Source: Planctomycetota bacterium
Lineage (GTDB): Bacteria; Planctomycetota; Phycisphaerae; Phycisphaerales; UBA1924
Direction of reading: 5' to 3'
Assembly (NCBI GenBank): GCA_963204725.1
Contig: CAUJHH010000006.1
Span: forward strand, 52,093-116,092
Length of the DNA stretch: 64,000 bases
The translations under genes were made by a program, and so were the position numbers. Position 1 is the stretch's first letter, and each line of letters opens with the position of its first letter. Below are positions 12,981 to 21,119 of the stretch, in pieces. The notes beneath the pieces were generated by a model that saw nothing but the letters and a program-made list of their open reading frames with translations, was not told the origin of the DNA and searched no databases.

Positions 12981-13433
12981 TCAGCCCTGGATCGCCATGG
13001 CGATCCGCTCCGCCTCGGCGGCGCGTCCGGTGGTGGCGCGTTCGGCGCGGGCCTTGTCGATCGCCATCGTCCACGTCTCGCGCTCGAACACGAGCAGGCC
13101 GAGCACCTTCTCGAGCCGCGGGATCTCGCGTGAGAACGATGCTTCCACGAGTTCGGCGTACATGAACGAGTAGAGCGATTGGACACGCTCGACGAGCTCC
13201 GGGGCCTGCTCGGGCCGGACGCTTGTCAGGAGTTCCATCACGATTGCGCGGCACTGCGAGATGCCGTTGAAGGATCGCTCGTAGTCCTTCGAGGCCAGCC
13301 CGTCGATCCCCTGGCGAAGGAAGCGGGCCGCGCCGTCGAGGAGCATGAGACGCAACTCCTCGGGGCTCGCGGTCATGACGCGGGTCTTGAGGTATGCGTT
13401 TGCCTGGGAAGTGTGCGTACTGGTCGCGGTCAT
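12981..13433 (-). CDS. fliS: flagellar export chaperone FliS
   Basis: A 150-residue helical-bundle chaperone that binds the C-terminus of flagellin and prevents it from polymerising in the cytoplasm. The family start (QANAYLKTRVMTASPEELRLMLLDGAARFLRQG) and the SRPEQ-like loop (SVRPEQAPELVERVQSLYSFMY) are clear. It lies 41 bases downstream of fliD on the same strand, the usual fliD-fliS pair. No flagellin gene is visible in the window. Confidence 0.92.
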   Translation of the reverse strand: MTATSTHTSQANAYLKTRVMTASPEELRLMLLDGAARFLRQGIDGLASKDYERSFNGISQCRAIVMELLTSVRPEQAPELVERVQSLYSFMYAELVEASFSREIPRLEKVLGLLVFERETWTMAIDKARAERATTGRAAEAERIAMAIQG

Positions 13434-13474
13434 GCGGTTCTTATCGGCGGGCAGGTGGGGCGGGTTGAGGCGAG

Positions 13475-16339
13475 TTACCCGATCAATCCGATCTGCGAGA
13501 TGGAACTCTGCTGGGATTGGAGCTGGGCGATGGCCTGTTCCATGGCGACGAACTGGGTCTCGAGCACCTTGCGCCTCGAGGCGAGGCGGACGTCGATCTC
13601 GGCGATCCGCTTGTTCTGGAACTCGATCTGCGTGTCGATCGACTTCTTTCGCCCGGTGAGAATGCCGCTCACGGAGTCGATGTAGTTGTTCGACAGTCGC
13701 TCGATCTGGCCCGCCAGTCCGAGCACGCTGAACGCGCCCTCGGGGTTCTGGATCTTGACCTTGATGCCGTTGCCGAGATCCTCGTACTGCTCGGCATCGC
13801 CCTGTACATAGCCGGCGATGACCTGCTCGACCGATGCCGGATCGGTCGCGAGCGCGTTCCTGAGGCGGCTCTCGTCGAGCTCGAGTCGTCCGCCCGATCC
13901 CACGCGGACGCCGAGGTCCGCGAGATCGTCGTACGAGCCGGATGCGCCGATGGCTTTGCCCTGGATCGCCGTGATCAGCGCCTGGCGGAGCGACTGGGAG
14001 GTCTGGTCGCCCAGCAGCGGGCCTCGTGCCTTGGTCTCCTGGTTGTACTTGCTCTGGTCGTCGATGCGCGTCAGCACCGTGTTGAAAGTCTCGATGAAGA
14101 CCTTGATGTCGGAGACGATCGAGTCGGTATTCTGCGTGACGGAGATCTGGACGGGGTCGGCCTTGGTGCCGACCGCGTCGATGGTGAGGCCGGAGACAAC
14201 ATTCGAGAACGTGTTGCTTGAGCTGGAGAGCAAGAGGCCCGACGCGGCGCTCGTGCCGCCGAAGATGATGCGGGCGTCGCTTCCGCGATCGAGCGTTGAG
14301 AGGCCGAGGTCGAGGCTTCCCGCGTCGAAGAGGACACGTCCGGCCGAGCCGCTGGTCTTGCCGGTGAGCGAGAGGCGAAATGGCTTCGCGCCCGATCCGT
14401 CGTTCACGATGGATGCAGCGAGCTGAACGCCTGCGGAGTTGATCTTGTTGGAAACATCCTGGAGCGTGTCGTCGGCGTCGATCAAGACCGTTCGTTCGTT
14501 CGATCCGTCGATGATGTTCTCGGTGCCGACGTCCTTGGCCTCTCCCGCGAGGCGGAGCGACGCCGCGACGGAGCCGGAGGTGTCTGTGATCTTGATCTTG
14601 GAGGAGCCGGCCGTCTGCCCGGACGGGATGTCCTCGTAGATCTCGATGCCATCACCGTTGGTGTTGATTCTGGCGCGCACGCGGAGGCCCGCACCCGATG
14701 AGCTGGCGTTGATCTCGGCGACCAGTTGGCCGACGTTTTTCGTGTCCGATCCGATGTTGATGTCCACGGTGCCGCCCGTCGAGTCGCGGATCTCGAAGGT
14801 TCCGGTGCCGATGCCCTTGCCCTGGTTCAGCGATGAGACGAGCGTTGCGCGGGTCACATAGGCGTGCTGGAGGTTTCCACCCTTGATCGAACTCGATGTC
14901 GTCCCCGTCGAGGCGATCCCGAGGGATGTCGCGCCCGCGCCCGAGACGACGAGCTGCGTGCTCCCCGTCGTGTTGTCGATGACTTTGAGTCCCGTGCCGG
15001 ACGCGTTGAACTCCACACTGACTTTGGGTCCGCCGCCGGCGAGGGTGCCCGAGGCACTCTCGATGGCGTCCATGATCTCGTCGATGGTGCTGTCGGCCGA
15101 GAGCGAGAGGTTGAAGGTCGAGCCGTCGTGGAGCGTGAAATCCATGGTGCCATCGGCCCCGAGGCCCAATCCGCCATTGATGTTGCGCGTGAGCGTGCCG
15201 TTCATCCCGGCGAGTACGCGGTTTCCGGTCAGTGTTCCCGTTGCCGCGCTGGCCGTGAGAATGCCGAGGTCCTTGGCCGTGCGTCCTGTGCCGGTCTCCG
15301 TCACGGAAATCGTCCGAGTTCCCTGCTCGTCCACAACCTGCAGGCGGGAGCCGTCGGCGGTAACGGAGGCGGTGATATCGGCGAATCCCGCGGCGGTGAG
15401 CGCCTCGTTGATCCGTGTCAGGACCTGGCCGATGGTCGACGCAGCGCCCTGTGTCTGGGTGCCGCTGGAGTCGTACTTGGGGCCGATGTTGACCTGCACG
15501 TTCGTCGCGCCGTCGATCGTGATGCGGAAGTCGGATCGGGACGCGCCGACGGCGTCCGAGACGAAGACACCGTTGCCGTCGTTCAGTGACCCGAGCGCCG
15601 TGTCGTCGCCGATCGCGTAGACGATCGCGCCGTTGATGCTCCCCGTGCCGGAGCTCGCGATGCCGAGACTGGTCGCGGTGGACGAACCGACCGCGTCCGC
15701 GATGGAGATCGTGCCGCCCGCATCATCCGAGATAATGAAGCGTCCTCCCTCGACGCGCGCCGAGACCGCGAGACCGGTTGCGTTGTTGATCGCGTCCAGA
15801 ACCTCGGAGACGGTTCCAGCGCGGGAGAGGTCGACCGTCTGAGAGCCGCCGACCGAATCGGTGATGACAATCTTGCCGCGTGCGATGCCGTCGCCGCCAT
15901 TGAGGTCGGCGAGCGACGTGTCGCGCTGAAGGCCTCCGAGAGCGGACTCAAACGTCAGCGTCGTCGCGCCGACCGAGGTGGAGTCCTTGTCCGCGAACCC
16001 CTTGGAGAGGGCCTGCTGCGTACTCACGAGGCGATCGACGATGAACTGGTACGTGCCCGTTGCTGCAGAGGTCGAGGCCGTCGCTTTCAGCACCGAGCCG
16101 TCGCTCGTGGTCGCCAGCTTGTTCTGCAGCGACTTCGAGGTGCGGAACTTGGTCGCGGCTGTCTTGAGCGCGTTCAGACGCGAATTGAGGTCGAGATAGG
16201 CGGTCTGCTGGAGCTGCAGGTTGTACACCCGCTGCTGCGCAAAGAGCTTGGGCCGAGACTCGATTGACAGGATCTGGTTGATCAGCGACGCAGTGTCGAT
16301 ACCGCTGATGAGACCGACTCCGGATGCGATGCCTGACAT
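13475..16339 (-). CDS. fliD: flagellar filament cap / hook-associated protein 2, enlarged
   Basis: A 954-residue FliD (HAP2), twice the length of the E. coli protein. The N-terminal domain (GLISGIDTASLINQILSIESRPK) and the C-terminal domain (about 700-954, ending in the family's coiled segment with KKSIDTQIEFQNKRIAEID) are intact. The extra length is in the middle: about five beta-rich units resembling flagellin hook-IN repeats, near residues 143-230, 247-360, 386-476, 500-600 and 605-700, with recurring DLNGGDGI / SLNDGNGV / SLNQGKGI turns and TSLGIAS ends. ATG at 16339 has GGAGG eight bases upstream. FliD caps the growing filament and folds incoming flagellin. Confidence 0.93.
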   Translation of the reverse strand: MSGIASGVGLISGIDTASLINQILSIESRPKLFAQQRVYNLQLQQTAYLDLNSRLNALKTAATKFRTSKSLQNKLATTSDGSVLKATASTSAATGTYQFIVDRLVSTQQALSKGFADKDSTSVGATTLTFESALGGLQRDTSLADLNGGDGIARGKIVITDSVGGSQTVDLSRAGTVSEVLDAINNATGLAVSARVEGGRFIISDDAGGTISIADAVGSSTATSLGIASSGTGSINGAIVYAIGDDTALGSLNDGNGVFVSDAVGASRSDFRITIDGATNVQVNIGPKYDSSGTQTQGAASTIGQVLTRINEALTAAGFADITASVTADGSRLQVVDEQGTRTISVTETGTGRTAKDLGILTASAATGTLTGNRVLAGMNGTLTRNINGGLGLGADGTMDFTLHDGSTFNLSLSADSTIDEIMDAIESASGTLAGGGPKVSVEFNASGTGLKVIDNTTGSTQLVVSGAGATSLGIASTGTTSSSIKGGNLQHAYVTRATLVSSLNQGKGIGTGTFEIRDSTGGTVDINIGSDTKNVGQLVAEINASSSGAGLRVRARINTNGDGIEIYEDIPSGQTAGSSKIKITDTSGSVAASLRLAGEAKDVGTENIIDGSNERTVLIDADDTLQDVSNKINSAGVQLAASIVNDGSGAKPFRLSLTGKTSGSAGRVLFDAGSLDLGLSTLDRGSDARIIFGGTSAASGLLLSSSSNTFSNVVSGLTIDAVGTKADPVQISVTQNTDSIVSDIKVFIETFNTVLTRIDDQSKYNQETKARGPLLGDQTSQSLRQALITAIQGKAIGASGSYDDLADLGVRVGSGGRLELDESRLRNALATDPASVEQVIAGYVQGDAEQYEDLGNGIKVKIQNPEGAFSVLGLAGQIERLSNNYIDSVSGILTGRKKSIDTQIEFQNKRIAEIDVRLASRRKVLETQFVAMEQAIAQLQSQQSSISQIGLIG

Positions 16340-16634
16340 GGCGGTACCTCCTCTTTTTCCGGTCCTCTGGCAAGGATCGGCATTCGTGCCGCCGCGCCTC
16401 CATGCGCCCGGCGCGCGCCATCGCGCGGCTGTCCGGCGATGCGTCCTGATCCACTTCGGCGTTATTTGCGCGGACCTTGGGCCCGATCAGGTGATTCGGG
16501 GAACCACGCACGAGGCGTGCCACTTCGGCACCGATCGTCCGAACACCGCCTCAGCGGAGGCGTACCGACGACCGATAGCATGAACTCCACCCGCAGGAGG
16601 CGACTCGCTGTGGGCCCGAGGTCTTTGATCCACC
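16340..16634. other. intergenic stretch upstream of fliD
   Basis: This 295-base gap between divergent starts holds a small hairpin at 16378-16391 (CGGCA, TTCG loop, TGCCG) in the fliD leader. A GCCGAT on the minus strand resembles a sigma-28 -10 box but has no matching -35. I see no gene here. Confidence 0.4.
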
Positions 16635-17321
16635 ATGATCCAGCAATCCACCGAATCGAATCCGCCGCCCATGCCCCGTGGCGCCCGCGCCGTCGTGCTT
16701 CTGGCGAGTGCCATCACGCTTGTCAGCGCCATTGCCGGCGCGTACCTTGCGCTTCGCGGCGGGGAATCGGCCCAATGGGGCGCCTTTGGCTACGAACTCG
16801 TGATCATCGCTGCCGCAGTGTTCGGCTTATTGTTGGGTAAGGGAAAGTACCAGTCCGGAAGCGGGCTGACGGCCGGTCTGATCGCGCTGGCATGGTTTGT
16901 CGGAACAGGAATGGGTCGTCTGCCATTTCACTCCTCGCCACGGGGCGTTCTGGCTGACCCCTGGTTCCTGGGGCGGCTTGCGGCCGCGGCGGCGATGGCT
17001 GGCGCCGGCGCCTTCGCTGTGCTCGCTCGCGATGTCCGAGCCTGGAAGAGCGTGCTGATCGGCCTCTTGCTGCTTCTGCCGGTCCTGTTGTTCGTCGGCT
17101 TCTGGATCGGCACCGGCGGCATGTGGTTCGGCCGGCCGCAGACCGGCACGCTCGAGTTCGTACGGGTCACGACTCTTTGTCTGACCGCCGTCTTCTGCGG
17201 CGGGCTCTTCTGCTTCGGTTCGGATGCCATCATCCGCGCGTTCACGTTTGGCGTGCCCCAGGGGCAGCCGGGGGCGATCCCGCGTTCACCCGCGAAACGC
17301 CCCGCCTCCGGATCCGAATGA
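16635..17321 (+). CDS. hypothetical multi-pass membrane protein
   Basis: A 228-residue protein with about six hydrophobic helices (for example VVLLASAITLVSAIAGAYLAL, ELVIIAAAVFGLLLG, SVLIGLLLLLPVLLFVGFWIG) and a short basic cytoplasmic tail. I do not recognise the family. It lies nine bases before the DUF4230 gene on the same strand, so the two are probably cotranscribed. No strong ribosome-binding site precedes ATG 16635, but it is the Met nearest the first helix. Confidence 0.7.
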   Translation: MIQQSTESNPPPMPRGARAVVLLASAITLVSAIAGAYLALRGGESAQWGAFGYELVIIAAAVFGLLLGKGKYQSGSGLTAGLIALAWFVGTGMGRLPFHSSPRGVLADPWFLGRLAAAAAMAGAGAFAVLARDVRAWKSVLIGLLLLLPVLLFVGFWIGTGGMWFGRPQTGTLEFVRVTTLCLTAVFCGGLFCFGSDAIIRAFTFGVPQGQPGAIPRSPAKRPASGSE

Positions 17322-17330
17322 ACGGGCATC

Positions 17331-18023
17331 ATGCTCGAAGTCTGGCTCTTCACCGTCATTCTGGCCATGGCCCTTGTCACGATCGTCCTGCTCGCGGTGC
17401 GGTCGCACTTCAAGCGATGGCGAAAGGGCGGTGATCTGGCGACAACGCATATCCGGTTGATCACGGAGCGTGTGCGTCCGGTGGGGCGACTCGTCGGGCT
17501 TGAGGTGTGCGCCAAGGAAATCGCGACGGCGACCGCCGGGGTGAGCTGGCTGCCCCCGCTCGTGATGAGCCAGGCGAAGATTGCCATGATCTTTCACTTC
17601 GAAAAGCAGTACGGCGTCGATCTCTCTGGGATCGGCCCTGACGACGTCAAGGAACGCCGGGACGGAACGGTGGAGCTCTGCCTGCCTCCGATCGAGGGCA
17701 CGTTGCGTCTGCTCGATGTCACCCCCTACGACATCCAGGACGGGCGCGTCTTCGGGCTCGTTGATATCGTGCCGATGAATGCGGCTCGCCAGTCCGCACT
17801 GATGCAGCAGGCGCAGGAGCAGGCGGGCCAACTCTTCCGACAGGCCGACACGAAGTATGCCGAGCAGGCGCGCCGCAGCATCGAGCGCCAGCTGGAGGCG
17901 ATCCTCGCGCTCGGAGGCCGGCGACTGGTCATCAACTGGGCTCCTCGTGAGAAGAGCGTTGTGACCGAGGGCGTGGCGATCCGGCCCGGGTTGCTCTCCG
18001 AGCCGCTCGCGATTCCTGCCTGA
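17331..18023 (+). CDS. DUF4230 family membrane-anchored protein
   Basis: A 230-residue protein with one N-terminal membrane helix (VWLFTVILAMALVTIVLLAV) and a soluble domain that matches the DUF4230 pattern: VCAKEIATATAG, KIAMIFHFEKQYGVDLSGI, TVELCLPPIEGTLRLLDVTPYDI, and a C-terminal helix with QAQEQAGQLFRQADTKYAEQARRSIERQL. The biochemical role of the family is unknown. The domain probably faces the periplasm. It follows the preceding membrane gene closely and converges on the gene ending at 18046. Confidence 0.8.
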   Translation: MLEVWLFTVILAMALVTIVLLAVRSHFKRWRKGGDLATTHIRLITERVRPVGRLVGLEVCAKEIATATAGVSWLPPLVMSQAKIAMIFHFEKQYGVDLSGIGPDDVKERRDGTVELCLPPIEGTLRLLDVTPYDIQDGRVFGLVDIVPMNAARQSALMQQAQEQAGQLFRQADTKYAEQARRSIERQLEAILALGGRRLVINWAPREKSVVTEGVAIRPGLLSEPLAIPA

Positions 18024-18045
18024 CGATCGCCGCGTTCCTCTCGCT

Positions 18046-19908
18046 TCACCGCTTCGGACGGAGCATATAGGTGCGTCCGCGGAATCCATCCGGAGTCGGG
18101 CGGATCTCGCCGACGGAGTCGCCGATGTGCTCGGTGATCAACTCGGCGGGCGGCAGCAGCCGGACCCAGTTGCGCTGCTCCGCGGCGCGCGCGTCGCGGA
18201 TCTGCTGCTTGAACTCTTCGTCGATCTCGAGCGCCTCGAGCTGCGCATCGGCGATCTTGTCCGCGTTCTGCATCGTCCAGAGCATGAATCGGATCGTGCG
18301 CTCTGTGTCCTGATACTGGCTGAGGATGGCGTCGCCCTTCAGGAACGACGCGGCGGCCTTGAAGCCGTCCTGCTCGCTCAGAAGATCGTCACCCGGCGCG
18401 CCGACGCGACGGATGGCATCCTCGACCTGCGCCGTCTGGCCGATGAAGAGCCACTCGGCAGAGATTCCGGCGGCGAGACCCGCCATGTCCTGCTCGAAGA
18501 TCTGGGAGCCCTGGAACTCTCTGGCCTGCATGCCGATCTGGCCGCCGAATGTTGAGGCGAGATTGGTGATCACAAGCGGGTCGCTCAGCCGCAGCGCGAT
18601 CAGGGACGTCTGGCTATCGACCGCCAGCGGCTGGGAGATCGTCTGGGCGACGTACATGTCCGGCCCGATCGATTCGATGACGGATCGGACAATCGGCTCG
18701 GCCTGGGCGTACGCCATGTTGGCCTGATCCTTGATCTCGTCGGGGAGCGTCTCGATGACGCCACGGGCAACCTCCGGGATCTTGGAGAAGTCGATGATGA
18801 TCTGTGAGACGTTGGATGCATCGGCGGGGACGAACGCGGGCGTCAGGAACGAGGGCGCGCCGCGCATGAACATCGACAAGAGGCCTGCTTTTTCGGGTGC
18901 GAGCACGCCGATCGTGGACTCAGCCATCGCCTCGGCGGTATCGAGACGAACGCCGAGACTCGCCGCCTGGACGCCCAGGATGCCGAGCGAGTCAAAGACC
19001 ACCGCCATGTCCGGCGCGGTCTCGTCCCATTCCCTCTGCGACGCGGTCATCTGCGCTGCGAAAAGCCGGATCGCCTCACCAGCTCGGAAGAAGACGGTCG
19101 CGCCGACATCGTCCGGATGCTGAGCCAGACTCTGGATGTAGACCGGGTTCTCGGCCACCGAGTCGCGTCCGGTGTCGCCCGCGCGGTCGATCGCGCCCTG
19201 GAGCGTCTCGATCGCATCGCCCATCATGAACGTCGAGCCGAGGCGAACGAGGTGGATGGTCGGCATCTCGCCGGGCTTGCTCTCGAACGGGAAGAGAATC
19301 CCCATGCCGGGCATTTCGAACTCCTCGAACCCGTCGTCCTCCATCTCTTCGTCGGCGCCCGCGGCCTCGTCGTGGTGAATGACCGATGTGATTGTGGCGT
19401 CCCCGTATGCCGTCTGGCGGATCTCGGCGCCGTGCTTCTCGGAGGCAACGTCGTAGAGCCGCTCCAGAAGTGCCTCAAACTTGTCAGCGTTGTCGCCGAA
19501 GTCTGCCAGCACGATGGCATCCGCGTCGAGGTCGCCCTCGAGGGTGCCGATCTGTTCGGAGACGCCCGCGAGCGACTTGGTGAAGAAGACGGCGGCACCG
19601 ATCGCGCCGCTCGGGTAGACCATGTCGTCCTTGTCGAGCCCCACCTCGGTGAGCATCTCCTCGAAGCCCTCGACCGATTCCTTCGCCAATTCCTTGACGA
19701 GTGCCTGGACCTCGTTGGTCGCCCAGAGCGTCTTCATCCCCGTGCGATCGAACTTCGCCTTGAGCGAGGCCCAGTCCGCCACAGAGACCACAAGCATCGA
19801 CTCCGACGGTGCGACATCGGCGATGGTCGGGCCCTTCGCGAGCGCGAGCCCGGCGATGAGCGTGAGCGTGGTGGCAGCGGCGAGGGGGCGGACGAGCGAA
19901 CGAAGCAT
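18046..19908 (-). CDS. large secreted protein of unknown function
   Basis: A 620-residue periplasmic or secreted protein. Residues 1-24 are a clear signal peptide (MLRSLVRPLAAATTLTLIAG, cleavage at ALA). The body alternates acidic, Ala-rich segments with repeated WASLKAKFDRTG-like and VEGFEEMLTEVGLD helices, and it resembles planctomycete DUF3352-type proteins in style, though I cannot confirm the family. There are no metal, protease or transferase motifs I can name. It is separated by 89 bases from the serine protease upstream on the same strand, so both may serve envelope maintenance. Confidence 0.75.
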   Translation of the reverse strand: MLRSLVRPLAAATTLTLIAGLALAKGPTIADVAPSESMLVVSVADWASLKAKFDRTGMKTLWATNEVQALVKELAKESVEGFEEMLTEVGLDKDDMVYPSGAIGAAVFFTKSLAGVSEQIGTLEGDLDADAIVLADFGDNADKFEALLERLYDVASEKHGAEIRQTAYGDATITSVIHHDEAAGADEEMEDDGFEEFEMPGMGILFPFESKPGEMPTIHLVRLGSTFMMGDAIETLQGAIDRAGDTGRDSVAENPVYIQSLAQHPDDVGATVFFRAGEAIRLFAAQMTASQREWDETAPDMAVVFDSLGILGVQAASLGVRLDTAEAMAESTIGVLAPEKAGLLSMFMRGAPSFLTPAFVPADASNVSQIIIDFSKIPEVARGVIETLPDEIKDQANMAYAQAEPIVRSVIESIGPDMYVAQTISQPLAVDSQTSLIALRLSDPLVITNLASTFGGQIGMQAREFQGSQIFEQDMAGLAAGISAEWLFIGQTAQVEDAIRRVGAPGDDLLSEQDGFKAAASFLKGDAILSQYQDTERTIRFMLWTMQNADKIADAQLEALEIDEEFKQQIRDARAAEQRNWVRLLPPAELITEHIGDSVGEIRPTPDGFRGRTYMLRPKR

Positions 19909-19997
19909 GCAAAACTCCTGGTTGCGCCCCGTGTGCGGTCCGGCGTGGCGCTGGATGTGATCAAGAAGAAAGGGGCGAACAGGGCCGACGGGCGCGC

Positions 19998-21011
19998 TCA
20001 GCGGTCGCCCGGTGTGCTGTCATTCAGGCCCGGCGTGGGGCCGAAGTTGGTGCGGGCCGGGGGCGGGGCGTACGAGTATCCGGAGTTCGGATTCTCTTTG
20101 TCGTACGCGAACGCGTCTCGATTGCGAATAAAGTCGATGACGTATCGAGCGGGGATTGCGAAGTTCAGGCCCTCTCCGAGCGGGATCCCCATGTTGGTCA
20201 CACCGATCACCTCGCCCCGATCATTGAAAAGGGGGCCGCCCGAGTTGCCGGGGTTGATCTGCGTGTCGGTCTGGATGAACGTCAGCCCCTCGAAGTCGCG
20301 TTGGGTGGTCGAGATCACGCCACGCGAGAGGGAGCGTTCCAGACCGAGCGGATTGCCGATGGCAAAGACGGACTGGCCCGCCGCGAGTTCCTCTCGGGAC
20401 TGGACGTAGACATGTCGAAAGGGCTTGCCCTCCGGGTGTTTCAGCTTGATGAGGGCCAGGTCGGTGTGGTTGTTGACGGCGATGATCTCGACGTCTTCGA
20501 CGAGCACGCGCCGGAGCTCCTTCTCGCCCCTTTCCCACACCGTGCACTTGATCTTGGATTCTCTTTGGATGACGTGCGCGTTGGTGATCGCGTATCCGTC
20601 CGGGCTGATGATGAATCCGGATCCAAGCCCCGAGGGAGTCGAGACCTTGATGACCGCGTCCCCGAATCGCTCGGCCTGCTCGCGGGGCGCCCGCTCGGGC
20701 AGGTCACGGGCTGTCTGGAAGAGGTCCTTGCCTGTTGCGTCGGTTGCCTCATCGTCCTGCCTGGCGCGAACGATCGATTCGACGCGCGAACGCGGGATCT
20801 CCACCACGGAGTGCCCGAGATCGAGCCAGAGCGTCTCGGCGGTTTCCTTCAGAATCGGCGCTGTAATCGATCGCCCATCGGTCAGCACCAGCGTGTCGCC
20901 GGTGAGCGTGCCCGATGAGCCAGAAGCGGAGACGCCCTGGCCGATGGCGGGCAGGGCGAGGATCGCGCTAAGGACGAGGGCGGTTCGGAGCGGGGCGTTG
21001 GTCAGGGCCAT
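19998..21011 (-). CDS. periplasmic trypsin-like serine protease (HtrA-like, no PDZ)
   Basis: A 337-residue exported protease. A signal peptide spans residues 1-25. A small beta domain follows (LVLTDGRSITAPILKETAET to IPRSRVESI), like the Sla1/Sm-type domains seen in planctomycete proteases. The HtrA-type chymotrypsin fold then gives GLGSGFIISPDGYAITNAHV (His), NNHTDLALIKL (Asp) and INPGNSGGPL (Ser), so the triad is complete. The fold ends at about residue 305; the short Pro-rich tail has no PDZ domain, so substrate recognition or trimer regulation must differ from DegP. It is transcribed toward the secreted protein at 18046. Confidence 0.88.
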   Translation of the reverse strand: MALTNAPLRTALVLSAILALPAIGQGVSASGSSGTLTGDTLVLTDGRSITAPILKETAETLWLDLGHSVVEIPRSRVESIVRARQDDEATDATGKDLFQTARDLPERAPREQAERFGDAVIKVSTPSGLGSGFIISPDGYAITNAHVIQRESKIKCTVWERGEKELRRVLVEDVEIIAVNNHTDLALIKLKHPEGKPFRHVYVQSREELAAGQSVFAIGNPLGLERSLSRGVISTTQRDFEGLTFIQTDTQINPGNSGGPLFNDRGEVIGVTNMGIPLGEGLNFAIPARYVIDFIRNRDAFAYDKENPNSGYSYAPPPARTNFGPTPGLNDSTPGDR

Positions 21012-21119
21012 GCATCAGTCTCCCAACCGGTCGCGGGTCGGCGACCGATCTTCTACAGTGTACGGCCCGCCGGTGGGGTTCGGTTCGCCCACGCGGTTCG
21101 CGAAGCAAGGGAGGTTCGA

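Noticed and set aside
16340..16400. Sigma-28 promoter before fliD
   Set aside because: A GCCGATCC occurs on the minus strand, but no TAAA-type -35 lies at the right distance.
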